DNA of 64,000 nucleotides from the NCBI RefSeq assembly GCF_003254395.2, contig NC_037639.1, positions 14,497,037 through 14,561,036 on the forward strand. The letters run 5' to 3'. Positions within the stretch are counted from its first letter, which is position 1. Every line of letters begins with the position of its first letter. The notes beneath the pieces were generated by a model. It worked only from the letters and a program-made list of their open reading frames with translations, was not told where the DNA came from and did not search any database. The DNA is from Apis mellifera (taxonomy: Eukaryota > Arthropoda > Insecta > Hymenoptera > Apidae). Shown piece after piece: positions 48,193 to 61,300 of this stretch. A program made the position numbers and the translations under genes.

Positions 48193-51161
48193 AAAGTCGG
48201 TCTTCTCGTTTTCACCGTAATTTATAAGAGGATAAAGTGATCATTGACACGGTCTAAATAATTCTCGTGATTCGTTCATCCATCGACAAATATTTCGACA
48301 AATAGTGTACCGTTTTTTCCTTTTTTTTTTTTTCTCACGAAAAACAATTTACTTCCTCAAGGATCGAATCCGAGAACTCGATCGACTCGAGTTCGACAAA
48401 GAACGACGGATCCTTTTACGCACGATCGAAATGCCGTGAAAAACCAAGTTGGTCCGAAAGAGACGAAGACGAAGACTGTGTTTACATCTGGACGACCTTG
48501 GATGTACACAGGGTGATTGTAATCGAATAAACAGGCTTCTCGATACACGACCGCGGGAAAATATTCCCACTGTGGGACGATTAGCACGATTCTACAGTGT
48601 CGGTTCACGAGACAGTTGGTTCCTGACATTTAAGGAAAGGGTCAGACACGTGGCGCGCGTTTTTCGAAACTATTCCCCGGACGCTCTGCGCCCGTTCCCC
48701 TCGATTCCAACGAATTGAACGAACCGTAAAGTGTATAAACGCACGAATTTTCGGCGTTTCTTTAAACGCGTCAACGAAATAAACCGTGCTCGGGAATAAA
48801 GTAAAATTTGTATCGTCGTCTCAACGGCTCGATCGGTTGCGTAACACGTTGTTCACGTATCACGAGTTGTATATTCGCGTACGCGTCGCAAACAAAATTT
48901 TTATTGCGTTAGTCGCTACCACCTCGTTCTTAACATTCTGCGTCGCAATCTCGCCTCCGACTCCATTTTCCCGGGCTTGCGTAAGAAAACGCAAACCCGA
49001 CACGGGCTCCGCTCCATCTTACGTCGTAAATAACGATCCACCGATGCCTCTGATTGCTTCGTCACCGCGAAAGCGTCACAAACGTGATCGTCGACGACGT
49101 TCTATTCGCGTTGCCCCGCTATTAATCACTCCTCCTCCTCCTCCTCCTCCTCCTCCTCCACCTATTTCGTTTTCGGTTTCCGCGATCAACATAGACGCAT
49201 GTAAATATCTTATCGCGAGCACGCGCCTTTCCTCGAATCTAGCTTCGTCACTATTTTGTTACCATGTGTCGTACCTAGCGCCGGCGTCACGCGCATATAT
49301 TCGTGAATCTGTAATATCGATACAGCGATCGACTCGAATAATATATATTGAAAAAATTGCGCCGAAATAAATTTTAAATCACACCCAATATTCCTTCAAA
49401 ATTTTCGTACTCGATTTTCGAGCAGCGTTGCATGGTATTTCGCTTCGAAAGTTTTTTTTTAAAAGCCGATCAATCGCGATGCTTTTTCGCTTCCAGTCAT
49501 CCATGATTTTTCTCTCTTTTTTTACGCGCTTATATACATTTGCGTTAGAAGATATAATGGTCTTGTAGCAACTGTCGAGACATTCGTTGCGCAAGGAGTT
49601 CACATGGATAAAGATCGTCTTTTGTGACCAGTGTTTTCTCCTTGCTTGCGAACTTAACACGTTTCTATATACCTATCCTCGCTTCTAGATCGTGTAGATT
49701 AATCTTGCGCTCCTTTCCCACGTTTACATTTCCGTTTATTTTAGAGATTGTCGATTAATTGACGATAATGATGTGTTAACGGTCAATGATCAAAAAAAAA
49801 AAAAGAAAAATCATCTCTTATTGTACTTTATCGATTCATTTTGTAGAAAAGAGAAAGAGAAGGAGAAAAAGGTATAAACGTTGTGTTTTATCGAAATTCT
49901 TCGATAAATCCCCGCTCGAAAAGATTCATCATCGTTGGAAAATCCGGGCGCAGTGTCTCACTTCCGCCGTCACTCACGTCCGGCATCACCTTCGACGGTG
50001 CGAATCGATCGGTATTAATTAACCGAGAAGCGGTGCTAGCCGAGTTAAGGAGACGACTGCCCCCTATCCGGCTTTCATTATCACGCGCGCAAGGGGCGTT
50101 AATTAATGCGAATACGTGGAATACGACCACGTATCGTCGATTGTTCGCTTTCTTGCCCCCGGGGGGGTCGTTTTTCGCCGGCGTTCCAGCACGATCCCTC
50201 TATCGAGGATCCGCTTCCGATGGACGGAATCGTGGATTCAGAGATCCGCATATTAAATGGAAGAAAACTGGGACGATCGGTGATTCGTGGAATGCGGGGG
50301 AGGAGGACGAGGACGAGGGATGATCGCGAAACAAAGAGTGGAGGGAAATGGAAAAGGAGGCGAATGGATTCGAAGAAGGAGACGATAAAGCGCGAGGAGG
50401 ACAGAGAGAGAGAGAGAGGGCGCCCTTCCTTCCATCAATGCCGGTGCTCGGCCACGTTAAGTATGCAAACTGTGGCTATGCAGAGGCGCTGCTAGTGCTG
50501 GTTTTACCTTCCACGAACTATATTTCATTCGGGCGAGTATATGTGTGTAGCCCGCGCCCGATGGGAACACGTCGCATTCCACGCGTGTACGCGCCTTGTC
50601 CCAAAACCGTTCACACGGTCAAATACACAAGGGCACCCACGCTCCTCTCTCTCTCTCCTCGTGGACACCGCCTTTTCCTCCCTCGACGCCCGACCCTCCG
50701 CCTTTTGTTGCACTTGTTGCGATTTTGCCGCAGTTAATGCGCGCCCCGACCTTTCCCGATGTATCTATACAAACGTTGCGTTGAATGCCACGCACACAAT
50801 CCGAGAAATTTTTTTTCTTTTCCTTCCTTCTTGTTTTTTTCCCTCCCCCCCCTCTCTTTCAATCAGAGAACTCTCGAATAGGAGTCTCTTGGTAATCGGT
50901 CCTCGTTGGCCCAAAAACCCGTCTCGACCTATTTCCCCCATTCATCGAGCGGCTATGCGCGTCCTCCCCCCCCCCCCCTCCTCCCTCCATTCGAACGAGG
51001 CACAACAGCCGGCCGGCCGGCCGGTCGGCCGTTTCGTTGCCCAAAAATTTCCTGGCTTCCCGTGAACGGATAATTATTCGATCGAGCGGATATCGAGGAG
51101 CGAGGATTTAATCGAGCGCGAAACTGAGGCTATCGGGTTGCCTCAGGAGGGAGAGAGGCGA
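48193..51161. other. Non-coding flank
   Basis: No exon is supported. A (CCT)n tract at 49132-49160 creates a polyproline run inside a 194-codon open frame that starts with GTG at 48786 and which I do not accept as a gene. C-rich runs are at about 50843-50852 and 50966-50978, and a CCGG run at 51009-51024. Confidence 0.45.
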
Positions 51162-51183
51162 GGGAGGGAGGGAGGGAGGGGGG
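51162..51183 (+). repeat. G-quadruplex-type run
   Basis: Successive GGG blocks separated by single A, ending in a run of six G, meet the four-tract G-quadruplex pattern with one-base loops on the + strand. Confidence 0.75.
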
Positions 51184-52159
51184 AAAAGTTGATCATTTCT
51201 CCGATGACGTTTCATCGACGCGTGGACGTCGATGACGAGGTTTCTCTGTTTATGCTTGGACAGGCATCCTCGACGCGCATCCACGTATACGCGCTCCTCA
51301 GCCTTGGCACATATAGCCGAGCGTGTAGTGGTAGTGGTCGCGTGCACGACCTATTGCCACCTATGGCCGTGTATACACACGCTATACATATAGTGGCCAG
51401 GGGAGATTGGAAGGGCGGCGAATCGAGACAAATTCAGGCGAAGGGCATCGTCCTCCTCCTCCTCCTCCTCGTACGGATTCCCGCGGCGTACCGCAACTTT
51501 TTTCCCCTCCCGCGCGCCCATGCATCCCGTAAATTACGCAACGGGCAAAAGCGGCCGTTTTCATTATTATTTGTCGCCGATTCGTCGCGGCGAATGTAGG
51601 CCGGTCGTTCTCTCGCAAGCCGCGTGCTACGTCGGGCCGGTGGCCATGGGTTTTTAAAGGAAATTATCACGGGCCGACGCGGTCCTCCGCGCGAAATTGC
51701 AAAATAGCCAAGGCGAGTGTTCACGGTCGGAGAAATCCGAATTCCACGAACGTTCTCGTCGTGGTTGAAAAGGGGGAAAAAAAAAAAACCTTGGGCGCAA
51801 AATACGTACGTACGTATCGGAGAAAAAACAGAGAGAGAGAGAGAGAGAGAGAAAGTGAGATAAGTCTGGTTTCCTCGTGCGTGTTACATATTCGTTTTCT
51901 CGTGGAGAGACTCGGCGAATGAAAAGGCGCGAGAGTGTGGTCGTGACGCCGAAGGCACGCGTATATTTCTACATAGTTACATACGTCTATTATTGCGCAG
52001 TAGAGTACGGCGCGCTCGTGGTAACGCGAGTCCACTCGATTTGGCTGAGGCGACGATTGTAGCACGGTTTCTAGCCGGGATGCGGTAGAAAAGGAAGGGG
52101 AGGGAGACGCGTGCTAGTATCGCCCCCCTCCTCCTCCTCCTCTGTCGTGGCACGACGCG
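51184..52159. other. Non-coding flank
   Basis: No exon is supported. Contains a CCT run at about 51450-51470, ACGT repeats near 51804-51816 and a GA run at 51832-51852. Open frames on either strand show no domain. Confidence 0.45.
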
Positions 52160-52171
52160 GCGACGACGACA

Positions 52172-52238
<67 letters not shown>
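52160..52238. repeat. (GAC)n trinucleotide repeat, about 79 bases
   Basis: A nearly perfect GAC/CGA/ACG repeat with two AAC interruptions near its start. Depending on frame and strand it reads as poly-Asp, poly-Arg, poly-Ser or poly-Val, which explains several homopolymeric pseudo-proteins here. It is flanked by GCGGCG segments. No evidence shows it is translated. Confidence 0.95.
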
Positions 52239-52239
<1 letters not shown>

Positions 52240-54093
52240 ACGCGGCGAGCATCCGAGCGGCGTTTCTTCGCACGCTCGCCGCGAGAGCGAGCGTTCGCTT
52301 TCCACCCACACACGCCTTCGGCTCTCGATAGAAATCTAGATCGTTGGTCGTGGAAAACGCCAGATGTTCCACATTTCTAGCGAGCGCGCGTGTTTATCGG
52401 CCGAGCGATCGCCTCTCCAGGTATATAACGATTCTCCTTTGCCTATGCCCCCCACTCCCTCTCCTCTCGGCCCTTATTGCACACGCTTCCGCTCGATGGC
52501 CACGAATCGACCATCCATTCTTCGCGAATCTATTAGCCTGCCTCCTCCTAGTTATCGATTATCGATGCCTCCACGAAGAGTGTGTTTGTGTGTATACGCG
52601 CGCGACGTCGTTTTCCTTCGTTACATTAATACACAGTCGGACGGATGTATTAATACAGTTGGAGGAGAACGGTGTCGGCTCTTCTCGATATACAATTTTG
52701 CCGAGCCAGTTCTGCAGTCAGCATCTCTCAGGATGGAATGGGACCGCGGTTATTTGATTCCACGGTGTTTTTATCGCGAGTCCCACAGCCTGGACGGGCT
52801 GGACGTGCACAAGCTCCGTCGTCCGCGCGATCCGCGCGCGAAATATCCCGCGGGAATACGCCTCGTGGTCTCGCGCGGAGGAGGAGGGGGGGAGCATCGA
52901 TTTCTCGAACGCTGGAACGTTCGCCCGTCGCCGCCACCGACGCCTCGCCTCTCGCGTCTCGAGCAACGAGTAACGACGACTCGACGAGGCTCGGTTGGAA
53001 ACGGTTATCGGTATCGATCGGGAGGGGGATGATCGTAAATGAAACGATGGGCAATAGTCGTTTGGCCGGAATCTGTTCCACGGTTGGAGGGGAGGAATGG
53101 AATGGAATGGAATGGAATGGAATGGAACGGATGGATGGATGGATATTCCTCGCTTCGTGGCAAACGAGTTAGGCAGCAGCGCAAAGTTGATACGTACGTT
53201 GCTTTCGCTAGAGCTGGGAGGTTGCAGAGTCTCTGTGTAATCTGGGACACGATGAGCGGAGCCTCGATTTGTCTCGCGTAACACCGAGCCGCGATACGAC
53301 CCGTCAGCCTGGGCCCCGCTCTCTCTCTCTCTCTCTCTCCTGTAGAGAGAAGAATGTCGCGCTCTCGCCTTCCGAGATAATTAACGGTCGCTCGAACGAG
53401 ATCGATAAACAACCGTGCGAGCGCGTTGAAAAGTTTGCGTCCACTGGTTGAGTTCGACCCGAGCGAGAGGAACGAAAGAGCGCGGAACGCGTGCGACAAA
53501 TCGATCCGAGGAATCGGGAATACATGGTAGTAGCGCGTAAACGGAAATCGTATAATCGGGGAACGCGCAGGTTCCCTTACGCGGTATTCGAGGGGAACCC
53601 GAACCGAAAAGGACACGAGGAGGAGAAACGACGTAATAAGCGTTCCGCGGTTTGTTCCGAACGTTCTCTCGGAGAGGGGGGAGAGAGAGAGAGAGAGGGA
53701 GGGAGGAGGGAGGAAGAGAGAAACAAAACGAAGGAAGAGGAAGGGAAAAAAGCACCGACAATAGTCCAACGGCCACGGGCAAAACGACCAAAACAAATGT
53801 CTCACTAGTATATAACAACCACATTCCACTGCTGCCTCACGCCATATTTGAATCCTTCTCGCTACCCCCTCCGCCCCCTTAAGTTTGTTTGTCTGTCCCC
53901 TCCCTGTCCGATGTCTCGTTTCCTTTTCGTTCCCGGACGAGCCTAACGCGTTCGTCTTCTTTGCTCATCTCTCCCTTCCCCGAGCTACTTTGCCTTTTTC
54001 CTTTTTCTTCTCTCCCTCTCCTTCTCTCCCGCTCCCTCCCTCCCTCCCTCCCTCTCTCTTTCTCTTCCCATCAAATTCTCTCCTTCCACGTCG

Positions 54094-54134
<41 letters not shown>

Positions 54135-55161
54135 TCTTTTTGTCGTTCTACATTACCCCTGCGACTCATTTTCCTTCTGCTTCCTCCTTGGTAGTCGATG
54201 AACGGAGAAGGGGAAGGAGAGACCACCACGACCGCGTTCCATGCTCTCTCGCTGTCCTTTGGGCGTGGGTAAATACTTAAACGAGCGCCCCGAGTGTCTT
54301 ACCTATCGTTGCTAATAAACCCGCGGCTTATTGCGCCTCACGATTCGTTTCTTTCGCCTCTCTTTTTTTTTTTTTTTTTTTTTTTTGTATCCTGTACATC
54401 TTTTCCATTCCTCGACTTCGTGAAATCGAGTTTTCTCCAATTTTAAAAGAAAAACGCGAAACTCTCTGCGATATAAATCACCTCCTCGTGACAAGTGAAA
54501 ATAACGCGTTTCTTTCGTAAGTTTACAATGATCGTAACTTAAGAGGGCGATTAAATTGACATCTTTGTCATTCGCGTCCAACGAAATTGCCACGAAAGCT
54601 TGGAACAAAGTTGAAAACGATCGAGTCGAGAAGAAGAAGTTGCGTACTTGTTAGTTTTCGAAATCGATCGTTGGGCGAAGAAGCGGAGAGAAAATTGGCG
54701 ACTTCTATGAATAGAAACATTAGAAATTTATCGATTTTCCCGCGAAATATTTTCTTCCCCCACCTTTGTGACGGCGCATTCGCGTTTCGCATTCGAACGA
54801 ACGAACGAACGTTCTCGAAACTAACGTTTCTCGGTAAAAGGATCTCGACGAGCAGGCGTCGGTGAGAGGAGAAATGTCGGCGACGCGCGAAAGTGTCGCC
54901 GCGCGAGTATTGGCAAAGACGAAAAAAAGGGGCGACTTTTCCTTCACGGGCGAAATCGTCGTTTATCACGCTAGAGCGGAGAATTGCGTTCAGTTTTCGT
55001 GGTTGCCGTCGGATGGCGTCCCTTCTATCGTCTCGCATCACCGACACAGAAATTGGCACCGCGACTTCTCTCCTCCTCCAAGCCTTCGACGCACTAAATC
55101 AACGCCTAACTCGATCCAATAATTCTTCCCCTCTCTCGATACGCCTCGAGATTCCGTTTAA
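52239..55161. other. Non-coding flank
   Basis: No exon is supported. CpG-rich sequence produces long chance frames on both strands, the longest being 275 codons on the minus strand at 53005-53829 and interrupted in meaning by GA and GGAAT repeats. Other contents: a CT run at 53322-53340, a (CCCT)n tract near 54036-54054, a (CT)n run at 54101-54126 and a T run at 54363-54386. Confidence 0.45.
53094..53144. repeat. (GGAAT)n followed by (GGAT)n
   Basis: About six GGAAT pentamers run directly into four GGAT tetramers. The switch from one unit to the other by loss of one base suggests expansion by slippage. Confidence 0.9.
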
Positions 55162-55397
55162 ATCGTAATAACTCGAGTCGAGGATCGGAATTTCGCCATC
55201 GATCCCTCGATCATCGATCACGCGGAGCAGGACGAGCAACGGTTCGATCGACTCGCAGTAGCATTATCGCGCATTATCCCGAAAGCCCGCGCCGCGGAGG
55301 GTCTCCGTTTTCCCACGGTGCGCCGGACTCTGGCGGCAACGGAATTCCAGGTCGAGACCGACCAGGAACTGCGCCGCATACTGGCGAACGTGGACGA
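55162..55397 (+). CDS. Candidate coding exon of an unrecognised gene (partial)
   Basis: This frame has no ATG but is open for 78 codons from a stop at 55159-55161 to a donor-like site (GACGAA|GTAAGA at 55397/55398). From 55186 on, third codon positions are mostly C or G and the protein is well balanced: it includes FAIDPSIIDHAEQDEQ, RFDRLAVALSRIIPKARAAE, FPTVRRTLAATEFQVETDQE and LRRILANVDE, much of it predicted amphipathic helix. The weak point is the 5' end: AG candidates at 55176-55177 and 55181-55182 lack a proper pyrimidine tract. I recognise no family. It could be an exon of a large + strand gene or a chance frame. Confidence 0.3.
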
Positions 55398-58300
55398 AGT
55401 AAGAAGATGCGACTCGGCTCATTTCTTACGTCTTCATTCTTTGCGCGAATAACGCGATTCCCTCCGACTTTTTTTTTTCTTTTTTTTTCTTCCGTTTTTT
55501 TCTTTTACTTACGTCGTCGTTTATCGTTGGTTAATATCTCTCGGAGGCGAAAAATGATCGGTCTCTTGGAAGCTCGCTCGGGATGAGCGAAAATTAAAAG
55601 GGTGGTGGATGGGACCTGTTGAAACGCGGCGCGGCCAAGCTAAACCGGTTTGCGATTCGATTAACGCGCTAATTACTCCGGGTAGGCACGTCCGACGGAG
55701 CCCTGACGTCCCGTTTCGGGCTTTCCTCCTCCCGATTTCCCGATTTCCACAAGACTCCAAGCTTCGATCAAAGCCGCGCGTATCGCTGTTGGCGTTAGCC
55801 CAGATTCTTCAACGCGGGAAGAGAAAAATATTTTCACGGATCGATCCGAGCTTGGAAACGTAGATAGATCGTGCGAAACAGTTTCATCCGATCCTTAAAC
55901 GGATTTGATTAAAAAAAAGGGAGATGGGGAGGGGAAGCAAGGAACGATGGTTGGAAGGAAAACACCTACGTTCGGCGGTAATATCACGTTGTAAATGACG
56001 GGAAGCCACGGGGGTGAGCGAGGGGAAGGTTTCCAGATGGTAGCGTAAGTCTCTGTTCTGGAGGAGAGGTAATAGGTGAGGAGCGTAGTAGACGAGGAGG
56101 GAGGTGGGGATGGGCGCGAGGGTGGACGCTGCGGAGGGCGGAGCCCATCCTTTCCTTACTGCGCACTTTCTTACCACCCCTCCGCCGGTGTTCGTATTCA
56201 ACCCTCGGCACAGTCGGCGCCCGTGGGTACACAGTTTGCTCGTACAAAAAGGTGGCGGCGCGTGCTGCTCTCTCCTCCAGTGCTCTCGTTCAGTGTTTTC
56301 GTCGCGAACGCGAACGATCCTCGCGATCCCCCCTTCCGTCCACGGGGGTTGCGATCGCTCGCTACATTCGACAGTGCTCCCCCTCTCCACCCTCCTCCCC
56401 CTTCCTACGGCAGCGTGCGTCGCCCACGAGGCAGCGTGACTTTGACGCGCGATCATCCCGCGATCATCCGCGCAAGGTGCGTCGACCCTTTCGTTTGTGT
56501 CGACGCGAGGCCAACCAACGACCGGATATCGGGACACCGACCCTCGGCGCGCCTCTTCGTTCTACCACCACCTCCTATCAATCTGCACGAGTATTAGTAA
56601 GGAACAATTCTCCTTCTTTTCTTTTCTTACTTTTCTTCTATTCTATCGAAAGTGAAACGGCTCATGCTTCGAAGATGAAAGGGTAAAGGAGGGAAGCACG
56701 AGTTTCGAAGCGTGAGTTTCGAAGGCGGCGTGGCGGTGTTATGATTCGCGGCGGTGTTGCCGCCCCGCCTAAACTCGGGCCGAAGACTAACTCACCTCCC
56801 CCGTTTATTTATACGATCGATTAAAACCAGCAGGATCCAGCGTTTTCCATACGATCGGTTTAAACGGCCAACCATCCCCCGAGATTATCATCCGATAATT
56901 CTCTCTCGATCCGGACGAAATCCATGCGTTGACCACACGCATGCCGACACGTTGGAACCCTCGATCCATTTATTAACGCGTATTGTTTGGAGGGTGGATA
57001 GAGAGAGAGAGAGAGGGAAGCTGGTCGAAAGACACGGCTCTCTCTCTCTCTCTCTCGGGCGGAGGGATGACGATGGAACTGTGGGATCGGGACGAGAATG
57101 TCGTCGGCGGGTGAGGACAAGGGTGAAGGGGGTCAATGCACGCGCGTCGAGGAGTCACTCGCTCTCGAAACTCGAACCAGAACGGGAACAGGACTGGGAG
57201 GACAGCGGTAAACCGCTACGCTTCGTCTAGCGATTCTCATCGTGTCTCGAGTCGTGACGCGGCAGACTCAGCTTCCAGATAATTGGATATTTGCCCTTTC
57301 CACCTGTCCCTCTCTTCTCCCTTATCGTTTCTTCGATTCTCTCTCTCTCTCTCTTTTTTATTCTTCTTCGTTATCAACGATACCAGTATTATACCATCGA
57401 CCTCCTCGAACGGAATAACCGGCATGATTGCGTAATTATCTTTATGCACCGTAGTAGTAGTAGTGGACGCTCCATCCTTGGGCCACGATAAACTGCGTCA
57501 ATCGTTCCGAGCGAATTTAGTTGGCGCCTGCCCGAGTCTGGACGAGCGGAATCAGAGGTCCGCTCGGTAATTGCGATTTCGATTAATCGCGATGCCTCGT
57601 TTCATCGAGTTTATTTTCGCTCGACGAGTGGCCGCCGCACGCCTTTCTCACGATCGCCGATTCTTCTTCTTCCATCCCACTCGATCCAGGCGGATAGATC
57701 GCGGGGGATACTCGAGCGGAAGGTGTACTCGCCCGACCCGAATCCGTCCCATCGATTTTCGATCCTTCTAATTACTGCGTTTGACCTTTCGCCGTTATTC
57801 CTGCCATTTCTCCCTCTTCGAATATCGACCTTGGAACAGGGAGGATTAAACCGTAGATCGATGCAGAAGAAAATCACCGAAATTGTTTCGAATTTCTCTA
57901 CTACGAATATTCGATTCGAAGGCGGATTAAATTGTTCCCTGAAACGATTGAGGAGGGAACTGTGAGACGACGAATCCCCGTTATTGAGAGCAAGACAGAA
58001 AAAGAAAAGGGAAAGAGAGGGGAAAAAGGCTGGATACACGGTGTTGAACACGGCACGGAGGGAAATATATCGGAAGCGTGTAACGAGCGTACGAAGCATA
58101 TCGGTAGTGCGCACTAAATCACCGCTGATTTCTCGAACGAACCGTAGATTATGCGCGGCCGGTGCTCCATTTAGACGCGCGTATATCGCCTCTGCTTCTT
58201 CGAAACGCGCGGCAAGTCTGCGGCAAGTACGTGCACCAAGTACCGAGGCGCGAGGCTATGCATGCTACGCTTCCTTGTATCGCGACAAAACACGGCCGAG

Positions 58301-61300
58301 GAAAACAGGGAGGTCTATTAATACACCGTCCCTGTGTGTATAAGGAAAGGAATAGAAACTCCCCCCCCCCCCCTCCTCCTTCGAAATTCTTCTCGCGTTT
58401 TACCCGGAGAGGCTATGGGAACTCTTGCTTCCAAGTTCGTGTATTACATTCGAACACGGCCGAGAAGAGTAAAAGGAAGAGAGAGAGAGAGAGAGAGAAA
58501 TAGAAAGGTAACGCGGATGCTAGCGGCCGGAGACCGTTTTAGAAATCGATGGAAATAACTCTGGGTCAATTAAACGCGCATTACCGTAAATGAAAGTCGT
58601 TCCTTCTTTTTTTCTCTCTCTCTCTCTCTCTCTCTCGATTTAAAAAGTGGCGCTCGGAGGTTCTCGAAGTAACAGTGTAGTATGATTGCGTTGAACGAAG
58701 ATTCGAGGAGATGTGTTTCGTACGTCCGTTCCAATTATCCGCGCGCGCGTGCCTCTGTCGTGTATACCGCTCGGTAATAGGTTTCGCGATCCCGAGATTC
58801 ATCTCGAGAGATCTCCTCCCGTATGCACGACAATCCTGAATATTAATCTTACGAATAATCTCCCGTTTCAAGAGGCACACGTTTGATCGTATTCTCCCCT
58901 CCCAGCGAATATCCCCTCTCCCAATCGGATTACGAATTCTCTCTTTCGAAAATTCCGATCATCAAACGCACGCGTGGATACGATTAAAAGGGAGATCGAT
59001 CGTTTTTTTCTCGTTGTTTTATTTTTCTCTCTGGCAAAATTAGGCGCGTCCGATAAGGCGGAAGGATTCTCGTAAAGCTTGGTGGACCGAGTTACGTCCG
59101 AATAACGTCAGCTTATCGCTTTTCATGGGAAATCTATCGCGCGCGGCCGTTGCGAAAATATCCACCGTGACACCAAGCGCGATAACGCCGCGCGATAACC
59201 TTGTACTTCGCCGCCTGTTATACACACCTTGAACGAGAAGCCAGTTTTCGACCGAGCTAACGATTCCACCATAAGTTTCGATTCGTATTCCGAGCGGAAA
59301 TTCCATTCGATTTCGACACTCGTCGATCGCTCGCGTTTCGAGCCATTGTGTATATACACGTATATACACACGTTGTCGCTCTATCTTAAGAACGGCCCAT
59401 TATCCGGATATATTGTTTCGTATTGCGCCGCTTTGACACGCGTCGATACAAGAACGCGATCCAGTCGATACCGTCCGGTTACGCAAGGCCCCCGACGTTG
59501 CGATTCCTTAATCCTCCCTTATTGGCATGAGCACGTGGCAAATGTCGAAACGCGTGGAATTCCTTTGACGCTCGGTCATCGTTAGTACGTATACGGCGCG
59601 CTATTCGAATCGTTGTTCCATTAACGTATCAACGATCGAGGAAAATGGAAGGGAAGCGCTCTTTCGAGATGAATATATTTTTTCTCTCTCTTCCTCTCGT
59701 TTTTAGGAGCGAGTTACTATTAAACAATCGAAACGAATCGTCGGATAATGGGACGAAATGACGCTCGTTAAAATACTCGGATCGTTTCTTTTCGCGATAT
59801 CTCGATACAGGCGGCAATGAAAAAGTTGTTTGATAAATTGTGCTCTTGATTCTTTTCGGTTAATCGTCCGTGTGTGCTTCGTTTCACGAGCACGGAAAGA
59901 AAGAAAGGAAGGGGGGGGTGGTGTTTAAAATACGCGAATTCGAGGGGAGCGAAACCTCTTCGGCGTTAAACGGCTTTTTCCCATTCCAAACATCGTTTAT
60001 CGGGGTCTGTACAGGTGAGACGAGAGCACCGGTAACACGCGGCGCGTAATCGCGTTTAGAAAACGTATTCTGGGCGAACAATTGGGTTACGGAACGCGTT
60101 GGAGAGCGTTCGCGCTGGTTAGGCATGTGGCAATGTTTTGGTCGGCATCGATCGTCCACCCCCTACACTGCGGCGTAGTATCATACTTCCTCGCTTCTCC
60201 CGCCCGATGCTCTCTCCCACCACGCGCATAATCCACCCACGCCCTGGTTCACTCAGCCACCCTTACACGCCAGTGGCTCTCAATAGCCCCGCTCTTGACC
60301 GCGCCACTCTCTCTCGTCGCAAAATCTATTACGTGCGTACCGATAATATCACCTTCTCTCTCTCCTACACTCCTAATCGTTCGCTTAAAATTCCTCGAAA
60401 CCCTCGAACGGAGGAAGGGAATAGCGTGTAAAATAACGTTTGTATTCGAAAAACGACGAATGGCAAATCATATCGTTGGTAAACGTCGTTGCTCGATTTC
60501 TTCTTGAGGACAGGATCTCTCTAGGATAGGACAGTCGCTTTCGTAATCGCGTCGCGTCGAAGAGAGAGAGAGCCTCGGCCAGGCTGGAATTTGCATCGCG
60601 GTCGCCGGTACCGGAGCCGTATAAATTGCAATTAATTTATTCGTCTGTCTCGTCCGTGCGCGCGCCACGCGCTCGAGAAACGCGATGCGACGTTCGAATT
60701 CTTCCCGCAACGGAACACTGTTGTCAGCGGGCCGAAATTCGCCGAAACGGGGCGAACGTGCACGAAGGCGGCCGACCGCCGCCGAACCGCCTTCGAGTCG
60801 GCCACGACTTTGCACGATTCCAGTGGTTCTCACGTGGCGTCCCGCCATTCCGCGCTGCCGGTGCCGCCACCGGCGCGGCATGGAAGTTCATTGAACGAGC
60901 GTGGACGCGGAATGGCGCGTTCACGGATCCTCGAATCGAATATCGGGTGGAACAGGGGCGAGTCGTCTGGAAATTTCGAAACGGGATTTCGTCGCGGCGT
61001 TTCCTCCAACAATATCGAAAATTACTCGACCTCGTTACGCTTCCCCCCCCCCTCCCCCTCTCGCAAGGACATGCCGTCGTAGTACGTATCGATCCTTCGA
61101 CCGGGCTAGCCACATTCGAAGGATTTCTTCTTTCGTTTTACCTCGTGGATCGGTCCGATCTTATCTCGAGCCCTTGTATCACGACCTTAATTTCCCACGA
61201 TTTTCAACTCGGGCGATATTTCTCTCGAGCCGAAAGGGCAAAGGAGACGTCACGTGATCCGCCACCGTATCGGATCTTTTATCTCTACGAACTCGATTCT

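Noticed and set aside
48786..49370. 194-residue open frame with a polyproline run
   Set aside because: It begins with GTG rather than ATG, the polyproline comes from a CCT microsatellite, and no domain is visible.
49549..49668. Minus-strand frame of about 40 codons ending in LLQDHYIF
   Set aside because: It looks protein-like, but the length is within chance and no convincing acceptor with pyrimidine tract precedes it.
52364..53032. 223-codon open frame on the + strand
   Set aside because: Arg/Pro/Ser-rich translation of CpG-rich DNA without splice sites or family resemblance; several overlapping alternative frames are equally long.
53005..53829. 275-codon open frame on the minus strand, the longest in the window
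   Set aside because: It runs through a GA/CT repeat and the GGAAT repeat, gives Leu/Ser/Phe- and Arg-rich low-complexity protein, has no recognisable domain, and overlaps equally open frames on both strands.
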